This document shows positions 8,626-21,482 of a stretch of 64,000 nucleotides of DNA, in pieces. The position numbers and the translations under genes were made by a program. Source of the stretch: Candidatus Centipeda massiliensis (GTDB lineage: Bacteria; Bacillota; Negativicutes; Selenomonadales; Selenomonadaceae); NCBI RefSeq assembly GCF_900290285.1, contig NZ_LT985754.1:458299-522298 (forward strand), read 5' to 3'. Numbering within the stretch: position 1 is the stretch's first letter; the number at the start of each line of letters is the position of its first letter. The notes beneath the pieces are model-generated. The model was given only the letters and a program-made list of their open reading frames with translations, was not told the origin of the DNA and searched no databases.

Positions 8626-8643
8626 ATGAAAGGACTGTAGCCT

Positions 8644-9402
8644 ATGCAGACACTGCGTCACCTCCTCGGCGGCGCCGCCGTCACCATTCTCCTCTGGCAG
8701 ATTCTCTGTACGGTCGGCGACTGGAATGAGGCGCTGTTTCCATCACCGCCGAGAACTCTCGCGGGACTTGGTGAGCTGATTGCGAGCGGCGTACTTGCCT
8801 ACGATATCGCCGCGAGCCTCCTCCGCTTCGCCGTTGGCTACCTCTCCTCCGTCCTCATCGCACTCGTGCTTGGACTGGTGCTTGGATGGTACAGTCGCGT
8901 CTGGGCGTATCTCAGTCCCATTGCACAGGTGCTGCGCCCCGTCTCGCCCGTCGCATGGCTGCCGTTCATCGTCCTTTTCTTTGGCATCGGCGAGGCACCT
9001 GCGATTGCCATCATCTTCCTCGCCGCATTCTTCCCTGTCCTCCTTTCGACCATTGCCGCCGTACAGAAGATCGAGCCCGTCTACCTGCGCGTTGCGCAGA
9101 ACTTCGGCATCGGGCAACCACAGCTTTTCACAAAGATCCTGCTGCCCGCCGTATTCCCGCAGGTTGCAACAGGACTGCACCTCGCGCTCGGTACAGCGTG
9201 GGTCTTTCTCGTCGCGGGCGAGATGGTCGGTGCACAGTCGGGGCTCGGCTTCCTCATCATCGACGCGCGGAACAACCTCCGCGCCGACCTTCTGATGGCG
9301 GCGATTCTCGTCATCGGCGTGCTCGGGCTGGCGCTGGACAGTGTCATGGGGCTGGCGGAGCGTCGGCTCTATCGGCGTTGGGGCATGGGAGGAAAGGCAT
9401 GA
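8644..9402 (+). CDS. ABC transporter permease (SsuC/TauC type)
   Basis: A 252-residue inner-membrane protein with about six hydrophobic segments and the BPD_transp_1 coupling loop in the form EPVYLRVAQNFGIGQPQLF. It follows the binding-protein gene by 18 bases and overlaps the ATPase gene by 4 (ATGA), so it belongs to the same operon as cooS. It forms the transmembrane channel of the importer. Confidence 0.9.
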   Translation: MQTLRHLLGGAAVTILLWQILCTVGDWNEALFPSPPRTLAGLGELIASGVLAYDIAASLLRFAVGYLSSVLIALVLGLVLGWYSRVWAYLSPIAQVLRPVSPVAWLPFIVLFFGIGEAPAIAIIFLAAFFPVLLSTIAAVQKIEPVYLRVAQNFGIGQPQLFTKILLPAVFPQVATGLHLALGTAWVFLVAGEMVGAQSGLGFLIIDARNNLRADLLMAAILVIGVLGLALDSVMGLAERRLYRRWGMGGKA

Positions 9403-10172
9403 GCTACATTGAGATCGCGGATGTTTCCCGCGTTTACCACAAAAATGGAACGGAGTTCCACGCCCTCCACCATGTGAGTCTCGCGATTGAGCGCGGCGAG
9501 TTTATCTGCCTGCTCGGTCCCTCGGGCTGCGGCAAGTCGACGCTCCTTGCGGCACTTGCGGGCTTTGACCGCGTGACGAGCGGCAGCATCCGCATTGCGG
9601 GCGAGGAGGTGTGTGCGCCGCATATCAAGAACGTCACCATTTTTCAGAACTACGGGCTGCTCCCGTGGCGCACAGTCGAGAAAAACGTGGAGCTGGGACT
9701 TGAGAGTCTCAGTACGCCGCCTGCAGAGCGCACGGAAATTGCGCGGAAGTATCTCGCTGTCGTCGGGCTCGAACACTTTGCACACAGCCATCCGCCCGAG
9801 CTCTCGGGCGGGATGCAGCAGCGTGTCGCCATCGCTCGGGCACTTGCCGTCGATCCCGACATCATCTTTATGGACGAGCCGTTCGCCGCGCTCGACGCGA
9901 TCACGCGCATGGGACTTCAGGACGAGATCTCGGCGATCTGCCGCAACGAGGGAAAGACCATCATCTTTGTCACGCACGACATTGACGAGGCCGTTGTCCT
10001 CGCCGACCGCGTCGTTGTCATGACACCGAACCCGGGGCAGGTGCGCTGTGTCATTCCTGTCGACCTCCACGGTCGTCGCGACCGCACGAGTGCCGATTTC
10101 CTCCGGATTCGCGACCGCATCTTCGCCGCATTCGAGATGAAGCCGAAGGATGGCACCGAATACTATATATGA
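9399..10172 (+). CDS. ABC transporter ATP-binding protein (SsuB/TauB type)
   Basis: A 257-residue ATPase with all core motifs: Walker A GPSGCGKST, Q-loop FQNYGLLPW, signature LSGGMQQR, Walker B DIIFMDEPFAALD and switch histidine in FVTHDIDEA. The Q-loop LLPW is typical of nitrate/sulfonate/taurine importers. Its start overlaps the permease stop. It is the last gene of the operon cooS-SBP-permease-ATPase. No obvious intrinsic terminator follows before the next gene at 10268. Confidence 0.92.
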   Translation: MSYIEIADVSRVYHKNGTEFHALHHVSLAIERGEFICLLGPSGCGKSTLLAALAGFDRVTSGSIRIAGEEVCAPHIKNVTIFQNYGLLPWRTVEKNVELGLESLSTPPAERTEIARKYLAVVGLEHFAHSHPPELSGGMQQRVAIARALAVDPDIIFMDEPFAALDAITRMGLQDEISAICRNEGKTIIFVTHDIDEAVVLADRVVVMTPNPGQVRCVIPVDLHGRRDRTSADFLRIRDRIFAAFEMKPKDGTEYYI

Positions 10173-10267
10173 TAAAAGTCCTATATTTTTTCATATTATA
10201 GAAGGAAAAACGACAGGGACAGCGAATAGTAAGGGAGAAGAAAAGCAACCATAGAGGATAGGGAAGG

Positions 10268-10864
10268 ATGGAAAATATGTCGATGAGAATACAGAGTCAG
10301 GCACAGGCCGCCTACGTTGCAACACAGCAGGCACTCGCCCCGCTCACGGGGAAAAAGGCGGAGGCAGTCAAGACTCCGGACGAGCCGCAGAAAGCCGCCG
10401 GCGGGCTGAACGCTCCCGCATACAGCGTCGAGATCAGTGATGCGGCGCGTGAGAAGTACGCTGCCGCACAGCGCGGCGCGGCGGCGGAAGACCAGCAGGG
10501 CGCGAGCACGACAGCAAAGCCGACGCTGACGGCACCAGACGGGGCACGCGCCGCCAAGACGGCACCGGTAGCTGCAAACAATGCAAGCGCTGTGAAGGCG
10601 CAGGAAAATCCGACCGATGAGCAGGAGCAGCCTGTGCCCGCCGATGACGATGCGGCGGCGGAGGTCGGCGCTCCGAACGAAGAGGATGGGGACAAGCAGA
10701 GCAGTCCGCTCGAAGCACGCCTCCAGAAGCTGCGCAAAAAACTCGCCGACGCCAAGCGCGCCGCTGTCCCCGACGACGAGAAGAAGTCACGCGTCGCAGA
10801 GATCAAGCGTCAGATTCAGACACTCGAAGGACAGATTGCCGCACAGAAGAGCCACGGTGCGTGA
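10268..10864 (+). CDS. Hypothetical Ala/Lys/Glu-rich protein with C-terminal coiled coil
   Basis: A 198-residue soluble protein with no recognised domain. The middle (residues 30-145) is low-complexity, rich in Ala, Pro, Asp and Glu and likely disordered, apart from the segment PAYSVEISDAAREKY. The C-terminal 50 residues (SPLEARLQKLRKKL onward) show heptad spacing expected of a coiled coil. ATG 10268 is used here; ATG 10277, with GGAAGG 9 bases upstream, is an equally good start. It stands alone between the CO dehydrogenase operon and a pseudogene. Confidence 0.6.
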   Translation: MENMSMRIQSQAQAAYVATQQALAPLTGKKAEAVKTPDEPQKAAGGLNAPAYSVEISDAAREKYAAAQRGAAAEDQQGASTTAKPTLTAPDGARAAKTAPVAANNASAVKAQENPTDEQEQPVPADDDAAAEVGAPNEEDGDKQSSPLEARLQKLRKKLADAKRAAVPDDEKKSRVAEIKRQIQTLEGQIAAQKSHGA

Positions 10865-10940
10865 TGTTTCTCGGTTAGCTGTGCGGTGCTGCACAGGTGA
10901 CCGCGGGGGCTGGGGCTGTTGCGCGAAGTTTTCTAACTGC

Positions 10941-11636
10941 GTGCAACAGCCCCTCGTGCAATTTACCGCCGATCCGCAGGAGAAGCTGCCGCAGATCGTC
11001 TACTGGCTCATGGGCTCGCTTGCAAGTGTCAAGTTCGATGGGCTGCTGCTCATCCTGCCCGCGTATCTTGCGGCACTCACGCTGCTGTTCCTCTATCGTT
11101 GGCGCATCAACATCCTCGGCATGGGCGAGCAGGAGGCACCGTCGATGGACGTTGCCGTTCGGCGTGACCGCGCCGTCATCATTCTCGCCGCGACGCTCGT
11201 CACTGCGCTCGTCGTCAGCATCTCCGGCATCATCGGCTGGGTCGGCATCACTCATCTCGCGGAGCAGCCCTATACGAACATCTCGGGCGGCGAGCGTCAG
11301 CTCGTCCTGCTTGCGGCGGCGCTTACGCAAAGCCCTGCGTTCCTCATCCTCGACGAGCCGACGGCGCACCTTGACTTTGGCAACGCACACCGCTTCTTGG
11401 GTCTCGTCCTGCGCCTCCACGCGCAGGGCATCGCTATCCTGATGACGACGCACTTCCCCGATCACGCGCTTTACCTCGCGGCGGAGACACTTGTCTTAAA
11501 AGATAAGACCCTCTGGAAGCACGGCGCTGCGGCGGATGTCATCGACGAGGAGGGCATGACCGCGCTCTACGGACTGCCCGTGCATATCGGTCAGATCGGC
11601 ACGCGCACGGTCTGCGTCGGCGGGGATATTGCGTGA
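10941..11636 (+). pseudogene. Deletion-fused remnant of an iron-siderophore/cobalamin ABC transporter (FecCD permease joined to FepC ATPase)
   Basis: The frame encodes an internal FecCD permease segment (LPQIVYWLMGSLASVKFDG, then a membrane helix, ending SGIIGWVG). With no gap it continues as the back half of a FepC-type ATPase: HLAEQPYTNISGGERQLV (signature), AFLILDEPTAHLDFG (Walker B/D-loop), TTHFPDHAL (switch His). The permease start and end and the ATPase Walker A are missing, so one deletion seems to have removed the permease 3' end and the ATPase 5' half and joined them in frame. No start codon with an RBS is seen; the open frame only reaches further upstream by running out of frame through the preceding gene. 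It cannot be a working transporter component. Confidence 0.8.
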
Positions 11637-11646
11637 AGTTCGCGTC

Positions 11647-11675
11647 TTGAAATTTGAAATGTGCTGTGCTATACT
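11647..11675 (+). promoter_or_regulatory. Promoter of putative antitoxin RNA, locus 1
   Basis: TTGAAA (11647-11652), 17-base spacer, TATACT (11670-11675) preceded by TGC, an extended -10. It starts 11 bases after the pseudogene stop and would begin transcription near 11682. Confidence 0.7.
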
Positions 11676-11681
11676 ATGCCT

Positions 11682-11757
11682 AGGCAAGGACGAACTGATA
11701 CAGGCGTCACAAACGACGAAGCCCCCGTAAGAAAGGCGATTCTTACGGGGGCTTCTC
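11682..11757 (+). ncRNA. Putative RNAII-like antisense RNA of a type I toxin-antitoxin locus (locus 1)
   Basis: Predicted transcript of about 75 nt from the promoter above to the hairpin at 11718-11755. Its 5' part carries ACGAACTGA (11690-11698), repeated exactly at 11870-11878 over the first codons of the minus-strand toxin gene, and a TCAC (11707-11710) matching 11886-11889 beside the toxin RBS. Because the toxin is read from the opposite strand, the two RNAs are complementary at these places and at the terminator. Size, convergence and repeats match RNAII of the enterococcal par/Fst system. Confidence 0.6.
11718..11755. terminator. Shared hairpin terminator, toxin locus 1
   Basis: Perfect 16-bp stem (GAAGCCCCCGTAAGAA and its complement) with a 6-base loop. 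It sits at the 3' end of both the plus-strand small RNA and the minus-strand toxin mRNA. Flanking T-tracts are poor, but the stem is very stable. Confidence 0.75.
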
Positions 11758-11794
11758 GCACATTTATGGGGCGTGCTCACCTTGGGCTAGCTAC

Positions 11795-11881
11795 TCAACG
11801 AAGGCAGCTGTCTAGCCACTGGCAAATATAATAGGCTATTATACTTGCTATGACGGCCTGCGCAAAGGTACGAACTGACAT
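11795..11881 (-). CDS. Small Fst-like membrane peptide, putative type I toxin (locus 1)
   Basis: A 28-residue peptide: a short polar start, a hydrophobic helix (AQAVIASIIAYYIC) and a tail QWLDSCLR. It shares the pattern xxIxASxIAxYICxWLD with the peptide of locus 2 at 21345-21434. A strong GAGGGGG RBS lies 7 bases before the ATG, and an extended -10 (TGCTATACT, -10 at 11929-11934) stands upstream, giving an mRNA of about 205 nt down to the shared terminator. Fst-family toxins are similar short single-helix peptides that damage the membrane when unpaired from RNAII. Toxicity is inferred from layout; the peptide is too short for a firm homology call. Confidence 0.65.
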   Translation of the reverse strand: MSVRTFAQAVIASIIAYYICQWLDSCLR

Positions 11882-11972
11882 GACATCACCCCCTCTGCTA
11901 CTTGAGTGTTGGGGCGAGTAGCATGAACAGTATAGCACAATATTTATTGTCGAGAAAGGAGGAGGATACCTC

Positions 11973-12983
11973 ATGGCACACGATGATGAGCCGAAGATGC
12001 TCTTTCCCGAGATATATGATCGTCGGCATTTGAATGCGCTGTATCGTGAGATTCCTCTTACGGACAACAAGTCGCGTTTGCTGCGGAAGTATTTTAATGC
12101 GATGGCGAATCTCTACGGCATTATCACGCTGCGTGAGGCACTTGCGGTCATTCGGCATTTCAGTCCGCGCACGCCTCTGACGGATGAGGAGTTTCTTGCC
12201 TTTGCGGAGATTGCCCGCCACGAGTGCGAGGAGTACTGGATTTTGGGGCTCGATGAGCTCTATATTGATGCGCCTGTGAGCGATCCGCTCGACCGTGAGA
12301 TCATCCATCTGCTGCTGTTTGACTCGGAGGATGACCGCTATCATGCAACGCTGAGGAATCAGGTGGACAAGCCCCTGTACATGCCGGAGAGCAAAGAGGC
12401 ACTGCTCGCCTATGATCGTCTGTTTGACATTGACCAGACGCCGCAGCAAACAGCGTTCTCTGATTTCCTAAGGGCACGTATGCCGTCCGACTGGTCGGCG
12501 GCTGAGCGCAGGCACGTCCTTTATGATATTTTTGATATGCTTCGGATTGATGTCGATACGAACAGTCTGGTCAGCTTCATGGATGATCTGGGCATCCATG
12601 TGATGAACGAGAAAGATGTCGAGCACTTTGCGGAGCTCTATATGGACTGTGTGAACAATACCCGTCTCTTTGCAAATCGCGGATATACGCCGCATGAACT
12701 TGCCGCGATGCAGCCGGCGGATTACTACGAGCAGCCGCAGACGGTATCCATCGGTCCGCAGATGCGTGCGATGCTTGCCAGCGGCGATATGACCGTGGAG
12801 GATTTGCGGCAAGAGTTCCTCACGGTGGATCTTCCGCATGAAAATATACGCAAAGCGTTTCTGGCGGAACTTGATGCGGTTGCGGCGGAGCTTGACGTGT
12901 TGAAAAAGAAGGAGAAGGTCGGGCGCAACGAGCCCTGTCCCTGCGGCAGCGGAAAGAAGTATAAAAACTGTTGCGGCAAATAA
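11973..12983 (+). CDS. SEC-C motif protein of unknown function
   Basis: A 336-residue soluble, mostly helical protein. The only recognisable part is the C-terminal SEC-C zinc finger, [15 protein letters not shown], the metal-binding motif also found at the end of SecA. The rest has no domain I recognise. A strong AAAGGAGG precedes the ATG. It is the only gene between toxin locus 1 and the rpoB promoter. SEC-C proteins often bind the ribosome or act as adaptor proteins, but no such role can be shown here. Confidence 0.8.
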   Translation: MAHDDEPKMLFPEIYDRRHLNALYREIPLTDNKSRLLRKYFNAMANLYGIITLREALAVIRHFSPRTPLTDEEFLAFAEIARHECEEYWILGLDELYIDAPVSDPLDREIIHLLLFDSEDDRYHATLRNQVDKPLYMPESKEALLAYDRLFDIDQTPQQTAFSDFLRARMPSDWSAAERRHVLYDIFDMLRIDVDTNSLVSFMDDLGIHVMNEKDVEHFAELYMDCVNNTRLFANRGYTPHELAAMQPADYYEQPQTVSIGPQMRAMLASGDMTVEDLRQEFLTVDLPHENIRKAFLAELDAVAAELDVLKKKEKVGRNEPCPCGSGKKYKNCCGK

Positions 12984-13028
12984 TGTGTACATTGGTGCAA
13001 GAAAATTTCACAAAACGAAAATATGCCC

Positions 13029-13058
13029 TTGACACGGATGCTGACGATGTAGTATGAT
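13029..13058 (+). promoter_or_regulatory. Promoter of rpoBC
   Basis: TTGACA (13029-13034), 18-base spacer, TATGAT (13053-13058). Transcription would start near 13065, giving an untranslated leader of about 180 nt before rpoB. Confidence 0.75.
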
Positions 13059-13145
13059 ACAATGACCTATTGAATAAGAATGGGGTTTTGTGCGCCTTTT
13101 TTCGGGGAGGGTCAGCCTTCGCGGCTCGTGTTAGAAAGGATCATG

Positions 13146-13180
13146 GAGCAAGGTATTCGGATGGTTGCCTTGTTCTTTTT
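13146..13180 (+). terminator. Terminator-like hairpin in the rpoB leader (possible attenuator)
   Basis: GAGCAAGG (13146-13153) pairs with CCTTGTTC (13168-13175), directly followed by TTTTTGTGTCTTTT. It lies 64 bases before the rpoB start and downstream of the promoter, the position of a transcription attenuator. Confidence 0.5.
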
Positions 13181-13243
13181 GTGTCTTTTCAATAAGGTGC
13201 GCAAATGCCATTGTGATAATCCAGCGAAAGGGTGACAGCGTTC

Positions 13244-16200
13244 ATGTTCAATCCTGTGTCGGTCGGCCGTCGCACCCGGTACAGCTACGCGCGTATCAAG
13301 GAAGTTATGGAGATGCCGCATCTCCTCGACATCCAGCGCACAAGCTACCAGTGGTTTTTGGAGGTGGGACTCGCGGAGATCTTCCGCGATATCTCGCCTA
13401 TTCAGGATTTCTCGGGGAATCTGATCCTTTCGTTTGAATCATTTGCGCTCGGCGAGCCGAAGTACGATCTCGACGAGTGCAAGGAACGTGACGTGACCTA
13501 TGCCGCGCCCCTGCGCGTGAATGTGCGCCTTGTGAACCGCGAGACGGGCGAGATCAAGGAACAGGAGGTCTTCATGGGCGATTTCCCGCTCATGACGGAT
13601 ACGGGCACGTTCATCATCAACGGCGCGGAGCGCGTCATCGTCAGCCAGCTCGTCCGCTCGCCCGGCACCTACTACGGTGTCGAGATCGATACGACGGGCA
13701 AGGAGCTGTTCAACGCGACGATGATTCCGAACCGCGGCGCGTGGATCGAGCTTGAAACGGATGCGAACGATGTGGTGTCCGTGCGCATCGACCGCACGCG
13801 CAAGATGCCCGTGACGTATCTGATTCGTGCGCTCGGCTATGAGAGCGATGCGGAGATCCGTGCGCTCTTCGGCGACGACCCGCGTATCCTCGCGACGCTT
13901 GAGCGCGATACGGATGAGGTCAAGACGCGCGGCAAGGCGGTCATCGAGATCTACCGCCGTCTGCGTCCGGGCGAGCCGGCGAACGAGGACAATGCACGGC
14001 AGCTGCTTGAGGTGCTGTTCTTTGACCCGCGCCGCTACGATCTCGCGACGGTTGGGCGCTACAAGCTGACAAAGAAGCTCGGGTGGCGCCGCCGCCTCCT
14101 CGGTAAGGTGCTGGCAAATCCGGTCATTGACAAGGAGACGGGCGAGATCGTCTTCCCAAAGGGCGAGCCGATTACGCCGGAGATGGTCGACGCCGTGAGT
14201 GCAGAGCGCGAAATGGCGCTCTTTGGCGAGGGCGAGATCGTCGCCTTTGATGTGCAGAAAGCGGATGGCGAGATCCATCGGATGCTCTGCGCGCCGACGC
14301 GTGATTACCAGTATCGCACGATCACGCGCGAGGATATCATGGCGGCGATCAGCTACCTCTTGGGGCTGATGGATAAATTCGGAAATACGGATGACATCGA
14401 CCACCTCGGCAACCGGCGCGTCCGTGCGGTCGGGGAGCTGCTGCAGAATCAGTTCCGCATCGGTCTGTCGCGCATGGAGCGCGTTGTGCGTGAACGCATG
14501 TCGATCCAGGAGACGGAGAGCATTACGCCGCAGGGGCTGATTAACATTCGCCCCGTTGTGGCGGCGGTGAAGGAGTTCTTTGGCTCCTCGCAGCTCTCGC
14601 AGTTTATGGACCAGCACAACCCCCTCTCGGAGCTGACGCACAAGCGCCGCCTCTCGGCACTCGGCCCCGGCGGCCTCTCGCGTGAGCGCGCGGGCTTCGA
14701 GGTGCGCGACGTGCACAACTCGCACTATGGGCGTATGTGCCCCGTCGAGTCGCCGGAAGGTCCGAACATCGGCCTGATCGGTTCGCTCGCGAACTATGCG
14801 CGTGTAAACCAGTTCGGCTTTATGGAGACTCCGTACCGCCGCGTGGACAAGGAGAACCGCTGCGTGACGGACGAGGTGCGCTATCTGACGGCGGACGAGG
14901 AGGACGAGCTCATCATCGCGCAGGCGAACGAGCCGCTCGATGAAAATGAGTTCTTCGTCAACGAGCGCGTTACGGCGCGCTGCCACGAGGAGACGGGGCT
15001 GCACCCGCGTGACCGCGTGGACTATATGGACGTGTCACCGCGTCAGGTCTTTTCGATTGCGACGGCGATGATCCCGTTCCTTGAGAACGACGATGCGAAC
15101 CGTGCGCTCATGGGCGCGAACATGCAGCGCCAGGCGGTTCCCCTGCTCAAGACGCAGGCACCGCTCGTCGGTACGGGCATGGAGTACAAGGCTGCGTGCG
15201 ACTCGGGCGTCATGGTGCTCGCAAAGCACAGCGGCGTCGTGAGTGAGGTCACGGCGAATACGATCACCGTCCGTACGGATGAGGGCGCGTTCGACAACTA
15301 TAAATTGCAGAAATTTGTCCGCTCGAACCAGGCGACGTGCATCAACCAGAAGCCGCTCGTCTATGTGGGTGACCGCGTGGCGGAGGGGCAGCCCATCGCC
15401 GATGGACCCTCGACCGATAACGGTGAGCTGGCACTCGGCTACAACATCATCGTTGCCTATATGCCGTGGGAGGGGTACAACTACGAGGACGCGATCCTCC
15501 TCAGTGAGAACCTCGTCAAGCGCGACCTCTACACCTCGATCCACATTGAGGAGTACGAGTGCGACGCGCGCGATACGAAACTCGGCCCCGAGGAGATCAC
15601 GCGCGACATTCCGAACGTTGCAGAGGACGCGCTCAAGGATCTCGATGAGGAGGGCATTGTATCCATCGGCGCCGATGTGCGCCCCGGTGACATCCTCGTC
15701 GGCAAGGTCACGCCGAAGGGCGAGACGGAGCTGACGGCAGAGGAGCGTCTCCTGCGTGCGATCTTCGGCGAGAAGGCGCGCGAGGTGCGCGACACCTCCC
15801 TGCGCGTCCCGCACGGTGAGGCGGGCAAGATCATCGATGTGAAGATCTTTACCCGTGAGAACAACGACGAACTCCCGCCGGGGGTCAACCGTCTCGTGCG
15901 CGTCTACATCGCGCAGAAGCGCAAGATCTCCGTCGGTGACAAGATGTCCGGCCGCCACGGCAACAAGGGCGTTGTCTCGCGCATCATGCGTCAGGAGGAC
16001 ATGCCGTTCCTGCCGGACGGCACACCCGTGGACATCGTGCTGAACCCGCTCGGCGTGCCGTCGCGTATGAACATCGGTCAGGTGCTCGAAACGCATCTTG
16101 GCATGGCGTGCCGCGTGCTCGGGCAGCGCATCAAGGCGGGGGATCCGACGGTGGAGGGTGACCTTCGCACGGCGGGCTATGATTTTGATCAAAACGGGAT

Positions 16201-16981
16201 GCCTGTGCCCGACGTGGCGGGCATCCACATCGCAACGCCCGTCTTTGACGGCGCAAGCGACGACGATGTATTCGGCACGATTCGCGCGGCGGGACTGCCC
16301 GACGACGGCAAGACGGTGCTCTACGACGGCCGCACGGGCGAGCCGTTTGAGAACCGCGTCACGGTCGGCTGCGTCTATATGCTGAAGCTGCATCATCTTG
16401 TTGATGATAAGATTCACGCGCGTTCCACGGGACCGTACTCGCTCGTCACGCAGCAGCCTCTGGGCGGCAAGGCACAGTTCGGCGGACAGCGTTTCGGCGA
16501 GATGGAGGTCTGGGCGCTTGAGGCGTACGGTGCGGCATACACCCTGCAGGAGATCCTGACGGTGAAGTCCGACGATGTGGTCGGCCGCGTCAAGGCGTAT
16601 GAGTCCATCGTCAAGGGCGACAACATCCCAGAGCCCGGCGTTCCCGAGTCCTTTAAGGTGCTCATCAAGGAGCTGCAGGCGATCGGCCTTGATATCAAGG
16701 TGCTCAACGAGGACGCGAAGGAAATCGCGATCCGCGACGAGGAGGACGAGGACATCGGGGAGAAGGCACGCAGCCTCGACCTCGATGTTGCGGGGGTCGA
16801 TGAGAACGCCGCTGCACCGCCTCCGCCCGCAGACTCCTATGACGAGGAGGATGAGGAGGAGGTCTCGGACGACGATATCATCGCGCACATTGGCAGCGAG
16901 GATGATCCCGTGGATGATATGGATTCGCTCATACATGACAGACTGGATGACATCGATCTGCCGAGTGAGGATGATCTATAA
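13244..16981 (+). CDS. rpoB: DNA-directed RNA polymerase subunit beta
   Basis: Full-length beta subunit (1245 residues) of RNA polymerase. Recognisable blocks include the rifampicin-binding region [20 protein letters not shown], the segment [26 protein letters not shown] in the catalytic core, and [19 protein letters not shown] near the end. The last 80 residues are a strongly acidic tail with [20 protein letters not shown] 13244 is preferred over GTG 13232 because GAAAGGGTGA lies about 9 bases before it. It has its own promoter and is not preceded by rplJ-rplL, unlike the usual Firmicutes order. Its TAA stop is made of the first three bases of the hairpin element that separates it from rpoC. 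Confidence 0.98.
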   Translation: MFNPVSVGRRTRYSYARIKEVMEMPHLLDIQRTSYQWFLEVGLAEIFRDISPIQDFSGNLILSFESFALGEPKYDLDECKERDVTYAAPLRVNVRLVNRETGEIKEQEVFMGDFPLMTDTGTFIINGAERVIVSQLVRSPGTYYGVEIDTTGKELFNATMIPNRGAWIELETDANDVVSVRIDRTRKMPVTYLIRALGYESDAEIRALFGDDPRILATLERDTDEVKTRGKAVIEIYRRLRPGEPANEDNARQLLEVLFFDPRRYDLATVGRYKLTKKLGWRRRLLGKVLANPVIDKETGEIVFPKGEPITPEMVDAVSAEREMALFGEGEIVAFDVQKADGEIHRMLCAPTRDYQYRTITREDIMAAISYLLGLMDKFGNTDDIDHLGNRRVRAVGELLQNQFRIGLSRMERVVRERMSIQETESITPQGLINIRPVVAAVKEFFGSSQLSQFMDQHNPLSELTHKRRLSALGPGGLSRERAGFEVRDVHNSHYGRMCPVESPEGPNIGLIGSLANYARVNQFGFMETPYRRVDKENRCVTDEVRYLTADEEDELIIAQANEPLDENEFFVNERVTARCHEETGLHPRDRVDYMDVSPRQVFSIATAMIPFLENDDANRALMGANMQRQAVPLLKTQAPLVGTGMEYKAACDSGVMVLAKHSGVVSEVTANTITVRTDEGAFDNYKLQKFVRSNQATCINQKPLVYVGDRVAEGQPIADGPSTDNGELALGYNIIVAYMPWEGYNYEDAILLSENLVKRDLYTSIHIEEYECDARDTKLGPEEITRDIPNVAEDALKDLDEEGIVSIGADVRPGDILVGKVTPKGETELTAEERLLRAIFGEKAREVRDTSLRVPHGEAGKIIDVKIFTRENNDELPPGVNRLVRVYIAQKRKISVGDKMSGRHGNKGVVSRIMRQEDMPFLPDGTPVDIVLNPLGVPSRMNIGQVLETHLGMACRVLGQRIKAGDPTVEGDLRTAGYDFDQNGMPVPDVAGIHIATPVFDGASDDDVFGTIRAAGLPDDGKTVLYDGRTGEPFENRVTVGCVYMLKLHHLVDDKIHARSTGPYSLVTQQPLGGKAQFGGQRFGEMEVWALEAYGAAYTLQEILTVKSDDVVGRVKAYESIVKGDNIPEPGVPESFKVLIKELQAIGLDIKVLNEDAKEIAIRDEEDEDIGEKARSLDLDVAGVDENAAAPPPPADSYDEEDEEEVSDDDIIAHIGSEDDPVDDMDSLIHDRLDDIDLPSEDDL

Positions 16982-17147
16982 GGAAGCACTGATAAATTCA
17001 GCCCATCATCTTGGCGCATCTTTTTCGCCCTGCCTGTGTCAACAAATCCTCCACATAGAACAGTGACTATGCGTCCGGTTTGTTTCCTTGGCAGGACGAA
17101 AAATCTATCGCCAATCTGAAAGACTTCATTTTATCAGCGATTCCTTG
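16979..17147 (+). repeat. Hairpin element B, copy 2 (between rpoB and rpoC)
   Basis: About 168 bp with imperfect terminal inverted repeats (TAAGGAAGCACTGATAAA at the left, TTTATCAGCGATTCC at the right). Inner arms pair as well: TTGGCG with CGCCAA, AACAAA (17041-17046) with TTTGTT (17079-17084), and CATAG with CTATG. The element begins with the rpoB stop codon and ends just before the AAGGGAG of rpoC, so it fills the whole intergenic space. Confidence 0.85.
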
Positions 17148-17163
17148 AAGGGAGTGGCATCTG

Positions 17164-21192
<4,029 letters not shown>

Positions 21193-21196
21193 GCTG

Positions 21197-21225
21197 TTGC
21201 AATTTGATGGCGGAAGTGTTATAAT
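21197..21225 (+). promoter_or_regulatory. Promoter of putative antitoxin RNA, locus 2
   Basis: TTGCAA (21197-21202), 17-base spacer, consensus TATAAT (21220-21225). It begins four bases after the rpoC stop codon; transcription would start near 21232. Confidence 0.75.
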
Positions 21226-21231
21226 TCGTCT

Positions 21232-21298
21232 AGAAACAACGACATGATGCGTTTCTGCGTCAACACGAAAAACCGGCAGGTGCGACTGCCGGTTTTTC
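21232..21298 (+). ncRNA. Putative RNAII-like antisense RNA of a type I toxin-antitoxin locus (locus 2)
   Basis: Predicted transcript of about 66 nt, the size of enterococcal RNAII. It contains CAACGACATGA (21237-21247), repeated exactly at 21414-21424 in the toxin coding start, and GTCAAC (21259-21264), repeated at 21439-21444 over the toxin RBS region. The spacing between the two repeats is similar on both sides (22 and 25 bases). The RNA can therefore pair with the toxin mRNA at its translation start and again at the shared terminator. Confidence 0.68.
21268..21297. terminator. Bidirectional terminator shared by toxin locus 2 RNAs
   Basis: Perfect 12-bp stem AAAAACCGGCAG / CTGCCGGTTTTT with 6-base loop. 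The A-tract and T-tract make it a good intrinsic terminator on both strands. Confidence 0.88.
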
Positions 21299-21344
21299 TA
21301 TGCCTGTTTTTTGCAGGGTGGGCTTAGCTCCCTAGGTTGGTTGC

Positions 21345-21434
21345 CTACACATTGCCTCCATCCAACCATTTGCAAATGTAATGTGCGATTACACTTGCCG
21401 CGATAGAGACGAGCAACGACATGAGTACGTCCAT
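21345..21434 (-). CDS. Small Fst-like membrane peptide, putative type I toxin (locus 2)
   Basis: A 29-residue peptide beginning MDVLMSLLVSIAASVIAHY and ending ICKWLDGGNV: one membrane helix followed by a charged tail. The opening resembles Fst (which starts MKDLMSLVIAPIF) and the tail pattern WLDGG resembles Fst's VLDEE. GAGGGGG lies 9 bases before the ATG. The predicted mRNA runs from about 21476 to the shared terminator, about 208 nt, again as in Fst RNAI. It is a diverged paralogue of the peptide at 11795-11881. Likely a membrane toxin held in check by the convergent RNA; this is inference from layout and similarity by eye. Confidence 0.7.
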   Translation of the reverse strand: MDVLMSLLVSIAASVIAHYICKWLDGGNV

Positions 21435-21482
21435 TGTAGTCAACCCCCTCTCCGTGCCCGTATCGGGGATGGCAACGCGCAT

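Noticed and set aside
13439-16936. Two long minus-strand open frames opposite rpoB (521 and 633 codons)
   Set aside because: They mirror the codon structure of rpoB in GC-rich DNA, have no RBS, and their translations are Arg/Asp/His-rich without any domain. Shadow frames.
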